Source: Edaphobacter sp. (GTDB taxonomy: Bacteria > Acidobacteriota > Terriglobia > Terriglobales > Acidobacteriaceae). From it: a DNA stretch of 64,000 nucleotides. The position numbers and the translations under genes were made by a program. Under the pieces are notes generated by a model. The model did no database searches and had not been told where the DNA came from. It saw only the letters and a program-made list of their open reading frames with translations. The stretch spans positions 186,001 to 250,000 of the forward strand of contig NZ_JAPWKF010000010.1 of the NCBI RefSeq assembly GCF_028283685.1. Direction: 5' to 3'. Below are positions 1 through 9,076 of this stretch, in pieces (position 1 is the first letter of the stretch; every line of letters begins with the position of its first letter).

Positions 1-796
1 CGGCGGAGAGCGCGAGGCGCACAGCGGCCTCGCCCATGCGACGGCGCAGATCCTCATCGACGATGGCTGAGGGCGCCTCCTCGATAACCTTCTGGTGGCG
101 GCGCTGCACGGAGCACTCGCGCTCGCCCAGGTAGATGCAGTTGCCGTGCTGGTCGGCGATGATCTGGATCTCGATGTGACGCGGCTGTTCGATGAGCTTT
201 TCGAGGTAGACCTCGCTGGAGCCGAAGCTGCGCTCGGCCTCGCTGGAGGCAGCAGCGAAGGCTGAAGGGAGGTCGGTGGCAGAGGTGACGGCGCGCATGC
301 CCTTGCCTCCGCCGCCTGCCGCGGCCTTGAGCATGACGGGATAGCCGATCTCCTCTGCGACGTGAAGCGCCTCCTCAACGGAGGCGAGGCCGGTGACGGT
401 TCCGGGGACGCGGGGCATCTGCGCCTTGTCGGCGGCCTGACGGGCCAGCGTCTTTGAACCGAGAGCGCGCATCGCGGAGCCGGGAGGCCCAATAAAGTTG
501 AGCTCCGCAGCGAGGCAGGCGTCTGCGAAGGCGGCGTTCTCGGAGAGGAACCCATAGCCTGGGTGAATCGCATCGGCCTCAAGGATGCGTGCGGCAGCGA
601 TGATGCGATCGCCGCGAAGGTAGCTCTCTGCGGCAGGCGCGGGGCCGAGGCGGACGGCCTCGTCGGCAGCAAGGACGTGCGGCGCCATGCGATCGACGTC
701 GGAGTAGACGGCCACAGTGGCGAGGCCCATCTCGCGGCAGGCACGGATGATACGCAGAGCGATCTCGCCGCGATTGGCGATCAGAACTTTTTTCAT
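1..796 (-). CDS. Biotin carboxylase / acyl-CoA carboxylase alpha subunit, N-terminal part (runs off window)
   Basis: The gene begins with ATG at 796 on the minus strand and continues past position 1, so only about 265 N-terminal residues are visible. The translation opens with the biotin-carboxylase N-domain signature (MKKVLIANRGEIALRI), has HPGYGFLSE at residues 78-86 and the glycine-rich ATP-grasp loop GGGGKGM at 161-167. Such enzymes carboxylate biotin with ATP and bicarbonate for acetyl-CoA or acyl-CoA carboxylase. The C-terminus is outside the window, so I cannot tell a stand-alone AccC (about 450 residues) from a longer alpha subunit that carries its own biotin domain. The visible sequence looks somewhat closer to acyl-CoA carboxylase alpha subunits. 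The SDR gene diverges from it 85 bp away. Confidence 0.88.
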   Translation of the reverse strand, partial: MKKVLIANRGEIALRIIRACREMGLATVAVYSDVDRMAPHVLAADEAVRLGPAPAAESYLRGDRIIAAARILEADAIHPGYGFLSENAAFADACLAAELNFIGPPGSAMRALGSKTLARQAADKAQMPRVPGTVTGLASVEEALHVAEEIGYPVMLKAAAGGGGKGMRAVTSATDLPSAFAAASSEAERSFGSSEVYLEKLIEQPRHIEIQIIADQHGNCIYLGERECSVQRRHQKVIEEAPSAIVDEDLRRRMGEAAVRLALSA

Positions 797-881
797 AACC
801 GACGCAATCTTACCGGCCCGGTCGCCGCGCAGCAATACGGCCGCTGCTGGTATGCAGGGTCGACGGTGAAACAATGATGGG

Positions 882-1691
882 ATGAAACGACTGCTGAACA
901 AGGTCGCCTTGATTACCGGAGCGGCTGCCGGGATCGGCGAAGGCATTGCACGGGCGTTTGTGGCCGAGGGCGCCAGGGTATGGCTGACGGACGTGGATGA
1001 CGAGCGCGGTGTGCGGCTGGCTGCGTCGCTGGGCGACAGCGCGAGCTACCTGCACCTCGATGTGCGTCAGGAGGCGGAGTGGGCTGCGGTGACGGAGCAG
1101 ATCCTCGCACAGCATGGGCGGCTCGACATTGTGGTGAACAACGCAGGCATCACCGGCTTCGAAGGCAACGCGGCCTCGCACGACCCGGAGCATACGGCAC
1201 TGGCGGATTGGCACGCCGTCATGGCGGTGAATCTGGATGGAACCTTCCTGGGCTGCAAGTATGCCCTGCGGGCGATGCGGACGCAGACCGCGGGGTCGAT
1301 CATCAACCTGTCCTCGCGCTCAGGACTGGTAGGTATTCCCGGAGCGGCTGCGTACGCTGCGAGCAAGGCAGCCATCCGCAATCACACGAAGACCGTTGCC
1401 CTGTATGCGGCACAACAGGGCTGGACGGTGCGCTGCAACTCGATTCATCCGGCGGCGATCCTGACGCCGATGTGGGAGGCGATGCTGGGCAGCGGCGAAG
1501 ACCGCGAGGCGAGGATGAAGGAGATGGTGAAGGACACCCCGCTGCATCGCTTCGGTACGGTGGAGGAGGTGGCCGCGGTCGCTGTCCTTCTGGCCTCGGA
1601 CGAGGCGAGCTTTATGACCGGCAGCGAGTTCAATATCGACGGTGGACTGCTGGCCGGATCGGCGGCTTCGCCGGGTCGGGCGGAAGACTGA
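882..1691 (+). CDS. SDR-family NAD(P)-dependent oxidoreductase
   Basis: This 269-residue protein is a classical short-chain dehydrogenase/reductase. The cofactor loop TGAAAGIG lies at residues 12-19, NNAG at 86-89, the catalytic serine region (NLSSRSG) near 142-148 and the active-site YAASK at 158-162. Length and motif spacing match the classical family, which are soluble cytoplasmic tetramers that oxidise or reduce alcohols, sugars or acyl chains. An acidic residue after the second beta strand (TDVDD, residues 36-40) suggests NAD preference, which is an inference. The substrate cannot be read from the sequence. The gene stands alone and is followed by a bidirectional terminator shared with the convergent TPR lipoprotein gene. 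Confidence 0.9.
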   Translation: MKRLLNKVALITGAAAGIGEGIARAFVAEGARVWLTDVDDERGVRLAASLGDSASYLHLDVRQEAEWAAVTEQILAQHGRLDIVVNNAGITGFEGNAASHDPEHTALADWHAVMAVNLDGTFLGCKYALRAMRTQTAGSIINLSSRSGLVGIPGAAAYAASKAAIRNHTKTVALYAAQQGWTVRCNSIHPAAILTPMWEAMLGSGEDREARMKEMVKDTPLHRFGTVEEVAAVAVLLASDEASFMTGSEFNIDGGLLAGSAASPGRAED

Positions 1692-1714
1692 GACCTGCGC
1701 TACATCGTAGCGAC

Positions 1715-1750
1715 AAAAAGAAGGGCCTCCCTTGCGGGAGGCCCTTTGTA
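1715..1750. terminator. Bidirectional Rho-independent terminator
   Basis: A perfect 11-bp stem (1721-1731 pairing with 1736-1746) closes a four-base TTGC loop. It is flanked by an A-rich run on the left and TTT on the right, so it can work on both strands. It separates the convergent SDR gene (+) and TPR lipoprotein gene (-). Confidence 0.85.
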
Positions 1751-1776
1751 CTGCGCGATACGGAGGAGATCCGCGG

Positions 1777-2598
1777 CTACTGCATGGTTACGCCGCCAGA
1801 GTTCTTCTCTTCCTTCTTCTTCTCGTTTTCCTTGCGGGCGCCCATCGACTTCTGGACCCAATCGTCAGCCTTGGCGAGATCGTCCTTACGGGCGTTATCG
1901 TCAGTGCACTCGAGATCGGCCTTGCGGCGCCAGGTGAGGTTCAGGTACGACATCGCATCGTCATAGTTGGGGTTGATCTCGACGGCCTTGTTGAGGAACT
2001 CGAGGCCTTCGCTGATCAGCGGACCATTCTGCTCCTGCAGCTTCTGGCAGGCAGCCTTACTCTTCTTCACGTTGCCGTTGCCGTCATCGGTGACGCCCTC
2101 GGCGGCGAGGATGGTGCGGGCATTCTGATAGGCCTGCATCCAGTCGACGACACCGACAGTGTAGTAGGCCTCAGAGTCCTTGGGATCGAGCGAGATGACC
2201 TTCTTCTGATAGTCCTTCGCCTCGGAGAGCTTCTTGGTGTTGAAGTAGATCGACGCGATCTGCTTCAACGCCGCGAGATCGTTCGGATCCTTGGCAAGAA
2301 TCCCCTGGAAGCCATCGAGCGCCTTCTGCGCGATCTTCATGTTCTCTGGCGTGTCGAGATTCGGAACCACCTGGTAGGAGTACGACGTCGCAAGGTACAG
2401 CTTGGCCGTCTCATAGTCCGGGTCCAGCTTAATGGCGGTCTCGAAGTGATCGACCGCTTCCTCGTAGCGTGCGTTCTTGAATGCCTGCACGCCCTTGGTG
2501 AGCTGGTCACGCGCCTTCAGGCGGCTGCATCCGGTGACAGAACCAAGCATAAGCGCCAGCAGAGCTGCCGTAACCGGAATCCGTGCGGTCAATTTCAT
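1777..2598 (-). CDS. TPR-repeat lipoprotein
   Basis: The product is about 273 residues. The ATG at 2598 is preferred over an in-frame TTG 21 bp upstream, because AAGGAG lies 12 bases before the ATG and the signal peptide then starts normally (MKLTARIPVTAALL). A lipobox ending ...SVTGC near residue 24 predicts a lipid-anchored envelope protein. The rest is tetratricopeptide-like helices, including a clear unit around YEEAVDHFETAIKLDPDYE, and a lysine/glutamate-rich C-terminus. It lies downstream of, and in the same direction as, the tonB-exbB-exbD-exbD cluster, with a hairpin between them, so co-transcription is uncertain. TPR proteins are usually scaffolds; the partner is unknown, though a role with the Ton system is possible. 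Confidence 0.82.
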   Translation of the reverse strand: MKLTARIPVTAALLALMLGSVTGCSRLKARDQLTKGVQAFKNARYEEAVDHFETAIKLDPDYETAKLYLATSYSYQVVPNLDTPENMKIAQKALDGFQGILAKDPNDLAALKQIASIYFNTKKLSEAKDYQKKVISLDPKDSEAYYTVGVVDWMQAYQNARTILAAEGVTDDGNGNVKKSKAACQKLQEQNGPLISEGLEFLNKAVEINPNYDDAMSYLNLTWRRKADLECTDDNARKDDLAKADDWVQKSMGARKENEKKKEEKNSGGVTMQ

Positions 2599-2836
2599 GG
2601 GACGTGATATCTCCTTCAAATGGGCGCGTATCTACAGACGGGAATAATAAAACAATAAAGCCAGAATGTGGGCTTTCGGGTTGATTGTAACGGTATACAA
2701 CCCCTGTTCGCCAGAGCAGAACAGCAAATGCTCTTCAGAAATTATGAACCGCACAGAAAATTCATTGGATCGTCTTTGTATACGTCATGCCAAACCCATG
2801 CGTATCAAGAGGACCTTCCCCTGTGCAGCAAAGTAA

Positions 2837-2866
2837 TCGGGCGGCCGTTGATAGCCGACCGCCCGA
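2837..2866 (-). terminator. Hairpin between exbD and TPR lipoprotein gene
   Basis: An 8-bp GC-rich perfect stem (2837-2844 with 2859-2866) lies 26 bp downstream of the second exbD stop. Read on the minus strand it is followed by TTACTTTG, only a weak U-tract. It may attenuate or end transcription of the Ton operon before the TPR gene. Confidence 0.5.
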
Positions 2867-2891
2867 GATGACATGTTGCAACGAACACCGA

Positions 2892-3326
2892 CTACTGGCC
2901 GGCTTCGACGCGGGGTGTGATCAGGCCGATATTGTCGACGCCGGCCTGGTGGCCATAGTCGATGACTTCAGCAACCTTGCTGAAGTCAAGATCCTTGTCG
3001 CCCTTGACGAACATGACCTTCTCCGAACGTGCAGCGAAGATCTCAGCCAGCTTCGGCTCGAGGTCCTGCTTGTTGAAGGCGTTGTCGTTGATCTTGTACG
3101 AGGGCGCGCCAGCGCCGTTCGACAGGACCTGAACCACGATCGTCCGATCGTTCGGCGTATCCTGCGTCTTGTTCTTCGGAGGCTGGGGGACCAGCGTATC
3201 CAAGCCCTTCGGGGTGACCGGCACGATGACCATGAAGATGATCAGCAATACCAGCAAAACGTCGATCAGCGGCGTCACGTTGATCTCAGAGACCGCTCCG
3301 CCTGTTCCTCCACCGCCCATTCCCAT
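2892..3326 (-). CDS. exbD: Biopolymer transporter ExbD/TolR family protein (second copy)
   Basis: This 144-residue protein has a short cytoplasmic glycine-rich N-terminus, the ExbD signature INVTPLIDVLLVLLIIFM with the membrane-embedded aspartate used in proton coupling, a single transmembrane helix (about residues 20-40) and a periplasmic domain. With ExbB it forms the inner-membrane motor that energises TonB. It is the last of four same-strand genes (tonB, exbB, exbD, exbD) and follows the first exbD after about 48 bp. The two ExbD proteins differ clearly outside the transmembrane segment, so they are not a recent duplication. Confidence 0.93.
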   Translation of the reverse strand: MGMGGGGTGGAVSEINVTPLIDVLLVLLIIFMVIVPVTPKGLDTLVPQPPKNKTQDTPNDRTIVVQVLSNGAGAPSYKINDNAFNKQDLEPKLAEIFAARSEKVMFVKGDKDLDFSKVAEVIDYGHQAGVDNIGLITPRVEAGQ

Positions 3327-3374
3327 AGCTAATTCTCCTCAATCCCTGTACGACTCCGCCTTGTCGGCGAGTCT

Positions 3375-3818
3375 TTACTTCTTCACTGGTGGTTCTTCGG
3401 TCTCGCGCTTCTCGGTCAGAAGGCCGAGCTGGCTGACGCCGGCGGCGCGAACGCCGTCGACCGCATCCATCACCTTGCCGTAGTTGGCCCGGGCATCGGC
3501 GCGCAGGAAGACCTCTTTGTTGGTCTTGTTCTCAAGCTTCGATGCGATCTTCGGACCCAGGTCATCGAGCGTCACCTGGTCGCCACCCAGAAAGGTCCTG
3601 CCATCGCGGGTCACGGCAACCGTTACCGCATCTTCCTTGTTAGCGTCTTCCATGACGACTGCCGAATCCGTCTTCGGAAGATCGACGTTCACCTTGTTGT
3701 TCAGCATCGGGGTAATAACCATAAAGATAATCAGCAGCACCAGCATGACGTCCACCATCGGCGTCACGTTGATGTTGGAGTTTACCTTTTTACCCTCGTT
3801 CCTATTTGCCATTGCCAT
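3375..3818 (-). CDS. exbD: Biopolymer transporter ExbD/TolR family protein (first copy)
   Basis: The 147-residue product has the ExbD/TolR layout: a basic N-terminus, one transmembrane helix with NVTPMVDVMLVLLIIFM including the conserved aspartate, and a periplasmic domain. It would assemble with ExbB and transmit proton-motive force to TonB. It lies about 160 bp after exbB and 48 bp before the second exbD. Two different ExbD paralogues beside one ExbB suggests a hetero-ExbD stator, or one copy serving a Tol-like partner; the sequence does not decide between these. Confidence 0.94.
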   Translation of the reverse strand: MAMANRNEGKKVNSNINVTPMVDVMLVLLIIFMVITPMLNNKVNVDLPKTDSAVVMEDANKEDAVTVAVTRDGRTFLGGDQVTLDDLGPKIASKLENKTNKEVFLRADARANYGKVMDAVDGVRAAGVSQLGLLTEKRETEEPPVKK

Positions 3819-3979
3819 GTGTCTTTACTCCATCCAGCGTATCGGTCTTGAGGCGATCCGCCCTCTCAGGTCCGATTCCTTCGGTCCCGGATGCCAGCTG
3901 ACTGGCACCCGGGACGTTCAGGCTGTCATTCCCGCGAATGCGTTTCTGATAAGACACCCGGAGGTTGCCGGGGTGGATC

Positions 3980-4723
3980 TTACCGGTGGCTCTGCTTGAT
4001 GAAGTAGTCCAGCAGCTCGGAGGAGCTGTTGTCCATCTCGACGTCGAACGACTCAACCTTGTTGGTGAAGTAGTTGAAGGTCATAACGGCCGGGATGGCG
4101 ACGAGCAGACCGAAGGCGGTCGTTACGAGAGCCTCAGAGATACCGCCGGCGACTGCGCCGATACCGGAGGTCTTCTGGGTAGCGATCTGCTGGAAGGCGT
4201 TGAGAATACCGACCACGGTACCGAAGAGGCCGATGAACGGAGCCGTCGAACCGATGGTGGCGAGACCGCCCAGGCCGCGCTTCAGCTTGGCGTGAACGAT
4301 GGCCTCGGAACGCTCAAGGGCGCGCTTGGAGCTTTCGATCTGAGCTTCGGTGATGGCGCCACCGGAACCGAAGCTGCGGAACTCCTGCAGACCAGCGGTA
4401 ACAACCTCAGCAAGGTGCGACTTCTTGGAGCGGTCGGCAACCTTGATCGCCTCGTCCAGACGGCCGTCCTTCAGAGCGCCGGCAACCTTGGGAGCGAACT
4501 CACGCGACTGCTTGCGGGCAGCCGAGAAGTAGAGCGCGCGATCGATGATCACGGCCAGCGACCAGATCGACATAATGAACAGGATGATGACGACGGCGCG
4601 GGCCAGATTGCCCATGTTGCCCCAGAGCTGGAGAGGGCTGAAGCCGACCTGGCCGCCCTCCTGGAAGAAGAGAGCCAGCGTTGCGGGAACATGAGCGGTT
4701 GATGCGAGGTGAGCGAGAATCAC
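3980..4723 (-). CDS. exbB: MotA/TolQ/ExbB proton channel family protein
   Basis: The product is 247 residues. The start is GTG at 4723 with a strong AGGAGG seven bases upstream. One transmembrane helix lies near residues 40-60. The conserved MotA/TolQ/ExbB core follows in the C-terminal half: a helix with TIGSTAPFIGLFGTVVGI and the last helix around ALVTTAFGLLVAIPAVMTF. The family forms a pentameric proton channel surrounding ExbD helices. Gene order tonB-exbB-exbD-exbD supports ExbB rather than TolQ, because no tolA, tolB or pal gene is nearby. The large TonB-dependent receptors at 21-25 and 29-33 kb are plausible clients. Confidence 0.95.
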   Translation of the reverse strand: MILAHLASTAHVPATLALFFQEGGQVGFSPLQLWGNMGNLARAVVIILFIMSIWSLAVIIDRALYFSAARKQSREFAPKVAGALKDGRLDEAIKVADRSKKSHLAEVVTAGLQEFRSFGSGGAITEAQIESSKRALERSEAIVHAKLKRGLGGLATIGSTAPFIGLFGTVVGILNAFQQIATQKTSGIGAVAGGISEALVTTAFGLLVAIPAVMTFNYFTNKVESFDVEMDNSSSELLDYFIKQSHR

Positions 4724-4877
4724 AGAATTTCCTCCTGATTAGGAACTCTAAACTTACGAATGTCTTAGCCGATACTCCCCGAAAGCGTCACGCTCGCGGG
4801 TCATGGATTCATGCGCAGGGTTCGGTCTGGGGTCGCACCATCTTCCCCTAGGAAAGATGGTGGAACCTCGGATCGAG

Positions 4878-5612
4878 TTAGCTGCCGAAGTTGAAGTTGA
4901 CCGTGATCGTCGTCTCCACCTCAGTGGGGTCGCCGTTCAGGACGTAGGGCTTGTATCTCCAGTTGCGCACCGCGTCAAGGGCGCTGGCGCGAAGCATTTC
5001 AGGACCGCTGATCACCGACAGCTGCTCGATGGTGCCCTGCTTGTTGATGACGGCGTGCAGGACGACGGCACCCGAGACGTGCGCTGCACGGGCGATCGGC
5101 GGATAGACCGGGTGTGGCTGCGAGATCGCGTTACCAGCGACGACACCGCTCGATACGCGAACCGGCCCCTTGGGCTTTTCAACGGCCTTGACGACCGGAG
5201 CGGGAGCATTGCCCATGCCGCCCATGACACCACCGGGGACGCCAGAACCGGAGCCCATGCCCGACATACCGGCTACGCCGGCTACCTGCGGCGGAGGTGC
5301 GGCATCTTCCTTCAACATCTTGATGTCCTTGGGGATCTTGGTCGGGGCATGGAGGCCCTGATCGATCTCAGACACCATCTTGATCGGCTTAACAATCTGC
5401 GCCGGGGGTGGAGGTGGCGGTGGGGGTGGCGGCGGAGGCGGGGCCGAAAGCATGGCAGTCATCGCCGTCTTTGGCAGCGCCTCGGGATAAAGCAGCGGGA
5501 TCAGGATCATCGTCCCCAGGATGGCACCGTTAAAAACAAAGGTGCCGATCATCCAGTACTTGGACTTGGTCTTGAGCTTGCCGCCGGACTCCATCAACGA
5601 ATCTTCAAACAT
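4878..5612 (-). CDS. tonB: Energy transducer TonB
   Basis: The 244-residue protein has a cytoplasmic N-terminus (about 18 residues), one transmembrane helix (about 20-42), a run of 13 prolines at residues 58-70, a Gly/Met/Pro-rich linker and a C-terminal TonB domain (about 160-244). The C-terminal domain contains the typical YPPIARAAHVSGAVVLHAVI and NWRYKPY segments. TonB spans the periplasm and passes energy from ExbBD to outer-membrane receptors. It is the first gene of the tonB-exbB-exbD-exbD cluster. The N-terminal extension before the helix is longer than in enterobacterial TonB. Confidence 0.93.
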   Translation of the reverse strand: MFEDSLMESGGKLKTKSKYWMIGTFVFNGAILGTMILIPLLYPEALPKTAMTAMLSAPPPPPPPPPPPPPAQIVKPIKMVSEIDQGLHAPTKIPKDIKMLKEDAAPPPQVAGVAGMSGMGSGSGVPGGVMGGMGNAPAPVVKAVEKPKGPVRVSSGVVAGNAISQPHPVYPPIARAAHVSGAVVLHAVINKQGTIEQLSVISGPEMLRASALDAVRNWRYKPYVLNGDPTEVETTITVNFNFGS

Positions 5613-5715
5613 ATCCAGCCTCGGTAAAGAAGAGCTATTTTGAGTTAGACACCGCGACTTTTTACTTTGTTCCCGGTTTGGAGTCTGTTCCCTAAAAAGA
5701 TTTCCACCGAATGTG

Positions 5716-5746
5716 GAAAAGGCGCCCCCGACTGTGGGAGCGCCTC
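5716..5746 (-). terminator. Terminator downstream of secF
   Basis: On the minus strand a hairpin with stem AGGCGC/GCGCCT plus a further CCC/GGG, separated by one mismatch, is followed directly by TTTT. It lies just after the secF stop and so ends the yajC-secD-secF transcript before tonB. Confidence 0.72.
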
Positions 5747-5769
5747 TCTAACCTTTTGCAGCTTAAGGA

Positions 5770-6717
5770 CTACGCGCGAGCCTTGCGGCTGGCAGGCAGC
5801 TGCGCCGACTTGCCGTTCTTCGAGCGCCACTCCTGATAAGCCACCAGCATGGGGGCGGCGACGGCGATCGACGAGTAGGTGCCGATGAGGATGCCGACGA
5901 CCAGGGCGAAGGAGAAGCCGTGGAGCACCTCGCCGCCGAACAGGTACAGGCAAAGGACGGTGAGGAAGGTCAGGCCGGAGCTGAGCACGGTTCGGCTCAG
6001 AGTCTGGTTGATGGACCTGTTGACCACCTGGGCCAACGTCTCGCGGCGGCTGGTGACCAGATTCTCGCGGATACGGTCGAAGACGACGATGGTGTCGTTC
6101 ATCGAATAGCCGATGAGTGTCAGCAGCGCGGCGATCACGGTGAGGGTGATCTCCTTGTTGGCCAGGCTGAAGGCTCCAATGGTGATCAGCGTGTCGTGGA
6201 AGACGGCGACCACGGCAGCCAGACCATAGATCAACTCGAAGCGGAACCAGAGGAAGATCAGCATACCGAGCAGCGAGTAGAGGGTCGCGAGCACGGCCTG
6301 GTTACGCAGCTGCTTTCCGGCGGTCGGCCCAACAGTGTAGGAGTCTTCGATCTTGAAGGAAGAGTCCTTGTAGTTGTTGGTGAGCGCATTGATCACCGCC
6401 TGGCGGGGCGCGTCGTTGCCGGCGTCGGTATGGGTCTCAGGCAGGGTGACGACGACCTGATTGCCGGCGCCCGTGAGGCGCTGAATGGTGAAGTCCTTGA
6501 CCCCGGAGGAGTCCATGGCCGAGCGGAGATGGTCTTCATTGGGCGTCGAGGGGAAGGAGACCTTCACCTGGGTGCCGCCCTTGAAGTCCACGCCGAGCGG
6601 AATGTGATTGATGAACAGCAGGCTGATGAGGCCCGCGATTGAAAAGATCAGCGAAAAGCCGAGGAAGTACCACTTCTTCCCCAGCCAGTCGATGTTGGTA
6701 TTCCGAAATAGTTCCAC
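5770..6717 (-). CDS. secF: Protein translocase subunit SecF
   Basis: This 315-residue protein has the SecF plan: a first transmembrane helix (about 17-37), a periplasmic domain with GVDFKGGTQV near residues 43-52, then five transmembrane helices. The RND-type segment GYSMNDTIVVFDRIREN with its conserved aspartates is present. SecDF uses proton-motive force to pull secreted proteins out of the SecYEG channel on the periplasmic side. It follows secD after 54 bp. Length is normal for the family and no odd features were seen. Confidence 0.97.
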   Translation of the reverse strand: MELFRNTNIDWLGKKWYFLGFSLIFSIAGLISLLFINHIPLGVDFKGGTQVKVSFPSTPNEDHLRSAMDSSGVKDFTIQRLTGAGNQVVVTLPETHTDAGNDAPRQAVINALTNNYKDSSFKIEDSYTVGPTAGKQLRNQAVLATLYSLLGMLIFLWFRFELIYGLAAVVAVFHDTLITIGAFSLANKEITLTVIAALLTLIGYSMNDTIVVFDRIRENLVTSRRETLAQVVNRSINQTLSRTVLSSGLTFLTVLCLYLFGGEVLHGFSFALVVGILIGTYSSIAVAAPMLVAYQEWRSKNGKSAQLPASRKARA

Positions 6718-6771
6718 GATCCCAATCCTCAGGCGGCGGCCCTTCTGGCCACCGCGCTCTCTAAAATTCCA

Positions 6772-8379
6772 CTAAATCGACAGAGCGGCTCCGCGCTCCT
6801 TGCCCTTCAGGTGCGAGTCGAAGATGACGCGCGAGACGTAGACGGCCGTAAACAGGTTGGCCAGAAGACCGAAGGCCAGCGTGACGGCGAAGCCGCGGAC
6901 CGGTCCGGTTCCGAAGACGAACAGGATCAGTGCCGAGACGATGGTGGTCACGTGGGTGTCCATGATGGTGATCCAGGCGTGCGCGAAGCCCTCCTGCACG
7001 GCCATGGCGGCGCTCTTGCCGTTGCGCAGTTCTTCGCGGATACGCTCGAAGATCAGCACGTTGGAGTCGACGCCCATACCGATGGTCAGAATGACGCCCG
7101 CAATTCCGGGCAAGGTCAGCACCGATCCGGTAAAGCCCATGAAGCCAAGCAGGATGACCAGGTTGAGGATCAGCGCGAGGATAGCGTTGATGCCCGATCC
7201 CTTGTAATAGATGAGCAGAAAGACCATGACGGCGATCATGCCGGCAAGGGCGGCGACAATGCCCTGGTGAATGGAGGCGGCACCGAGCGAGGGTCCGACG
7301 GTGTGGGTCTCGATGAAGGAGATCGACGCGGGCAGAGCGCCGGTGCGAAGCATCAGCGAGAGGTCGGCTGCCTGCTCCTTGGTGAAGGCTCCGGTGATCT
7401 CGCCGCGATCGCGGATGGCGGACTGGATGCCTGCGACCTCGCGGACCTTGTTATCCAGCACGATGGCCATGGAGCCGGGGGTGGCGCCGGTGGCCGAGTG
7501 CTCGGAGGTGTACTTGTAGAAACGGTCGCCGGCCTCGGTGGTCAGCGTGAAGGTAATGTTGGGGCGGCCGTTCTGGTCGGTCGAGGGCTGAGCATCGCGG
7601 AAGTCGACGCCCTCAACCTCGCTGGCGCGCTTGAGGAGCCAGAACTGCTCGGGGGCATTGGCCTGCGATGCGCCCTTCAGCAGGATGGAGTCGGCCGGAA
7701 TTATGCCGCCGTTGGCCTGCATGGCGGCCTGCTCGTTCTCGAAGGGGCCGCCGGTGACGGCGTGGATCTCGAGCTTGGCGGTGGACTGGATGATCTCCTC
7801 GACGCGGGCCGGGTTATCGAGGCCGGGCAGCTCAACGAGGATCTGATTTTCGCCGAGGCCGTACTTCTGGATAACGGGCTCGCTGACGCCGAGCTTGTCG
7901 ACGCGCTCGCGGATGGTCTCGATGGAGGTCTCGACCGTACGGTCGGACATGTCACGCGCAGCTTGCTGCTTCATGGTCAGCGTGGTGCTGCCGTCGGCAT
8001 TGGTGGTGGCGTCGTAGCTGCTGTAATTGACGTTGCCGAAGACGGTGCGCGCATCGCCGACCTTATCGATCGGAATGCCGGTGACGACGATCGTGGTCGG
8101 CCTGGAGGCGTCGGAGCGGGCTGCGCCAGCGCCAGCGATACCGGCAGACTGCAGATCGCTGGCCAGGCGTACGGCGTCGCGATCGACCGCAGAGGCGACT
8201 GCTTCCTCAACGTGAACCTGCAGCACCAGGTGAACACCGCCCTTAAGATCAAGGCCGAGATGGATGCGGTTGGTGATGGCCTGCTTGAAACCACCCTTGG
8301 GGATGCCTACGATGCCGTAGACAAAGACCAGCAGCACACCGATGATGAACGCCGTTTTAGCGGCCAGATTCTTTCCCAT
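6772..8379 (-). CDS. secD: Protein translocase subunit SecD
   Basis: The 535-residue product begins with a transmembrane helix (about 8-25), then has the LGLDLKGGVHLVLQV signature, a long periplasmic P1 region, and five C-terminal transmembrane helices. The latter include TIGMGVDSNVLIFERIREEL, with the conserved aspartate of the RND proton path. It pairs with SecF. It lies 112 bp downstream of yajC and 54 bp upstream of secF, the standard yajC-secD-secF order. Start at 8379 is an ATG preceded by an AAAAGAGA stretch. Confidence 0.97.
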   Translation of the reverse strand: MGKNLAAKTAFIIGVLLVFVYGIVGIPKGGFKQAITNRIHLGLDLKGGVHLVLQVHVEEAVASAVDRDAVRLASDLQSAGIAGAGAARSDASRPTTIVVTGIPIDKVGDARTVFGNVNYSSYDATTNADGSTTLTMKQQAARDMSDRTVETSIETIRERVDKLGVSEPVIQKYGLGENQILVELPGLDNPARVEEIIQSTAKLEIHAVTGGPFENEQAAMQANGGIIPADSILLKGASQANAPEQFWLLKRASEVEGVDFRDAQPSTDQNGRPNITFTLTTEAGDRFYKYTSEHSATGATPGSMAIVLDNKVREVAGIQSAIRDRGEITGAFTKEQAADLSLMLRTGALPASISFIETHTVGPSLGAASIHQGIVAALAGMIAVMVFLLIYYKGSGINAILALILNLVILLGFMGFTGSVLTLPGIAGVILTIGMGVDSNVLIFERIREELRNGKSAAMAVQEGFAHAWITIMDTHVTTIVSALILFVFGTGPVRGFAVTLAFGLLANLFTAVYVSRVIFDSHLKGKERGAALSI

Positions 8380-8491
8380 GATCTCTTTTCACAAGGTCCG
8401 GCAAGCCTTGTTGCTGCCGCCGCGATCCCTGATCGTCCTCAAATTCCTTGAATATCGTTCTGGATATCTTTTCTGTGGAGCTTTACTGCTC

Positions 8492-8806
8492 CTATGCCGG
8501 CGCCTGGTCTTCGGTGGTGACGGCTGCGATGGCGCTCTTGACGAACTCGAGCTTCACGCCGTCGGGCTGCACGCGAAGGATAACGGAGTCGTCCTTGACG
8601 GTGAGCACGGTGCCGCGAATGCCGCCGTTGGTGGTGACGCGGTCGCCCGACTTGATCTGCCCCAGCATCTCCTGCCACTTTTTCTGCTTCCGCTGGTTGG
8701 GGAGGATCATCAGAACGTACAGCACGATAAAGAACAATACCGGCAGAGCCAGCCCGCCCAGACTACCCAGGCCGCCGGACGCACTCTGCAACCAAATCGC
8801 AAACAT
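8492..8806 (-). CDS. yajC: Preprotein translocase subunit YajC
   Basis: I start the protein at the ATG at 8806 (MFAIWLQSASGG), ten codons inside the longest frame, because YajC proteins begin just before their single helix. The product is about 104 residues: one transmembrane helix (about 19-36), the YajC segment LPNQRKQKKWQEML, and a small soluble domain with DRVTTNGGIRGTV. It is an accessory subunit of the SecDF holotranslocon in the inner membrane and is first in the secDF operon here. Confidence 0.93.
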   Translation of the reverse strand: MFAIWLQSASGGLGSLGGLALPVLFFIVLYVLMILPNQRKQKKWQEMLGQIKSGDRVTTNGGIRGTVLTVKDDSVILRVQPDGVKLEFVKSAIAAVTTEDQAPA

Positions 8807-9076
8807 CAATGCTTCATCCCCTTGGTGACAGGCCATAAGTGCCCCGGCAAAGCGCGAAGAGGCGCGACTCCGCTTGAGGGCCCAAAGATGTGCCTAGCCT
8901 CTAAGCATCGCTGTTGGCGCAGGACAATGTCAAGAAAATGCCGGTTTGTCGTACCTCCCCTCCGCGGAATTCCGGCTTTCGGCCCGGCGATGTGGTTTCA
9001 GATCGTCACGGGAAGAGCCTCCGTGCGGAAGCGATCTTCCTCCGGCAGCCGGAACTGCTGTGTTTAGAATGCGTTT

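Noticed and set aside
6811-8451. Plus-strand open frame opposite secD
   Set aside because: It mirrors secD codons (GAC/GAG-rich) and has no recognisable domain or ribosome-binding site.
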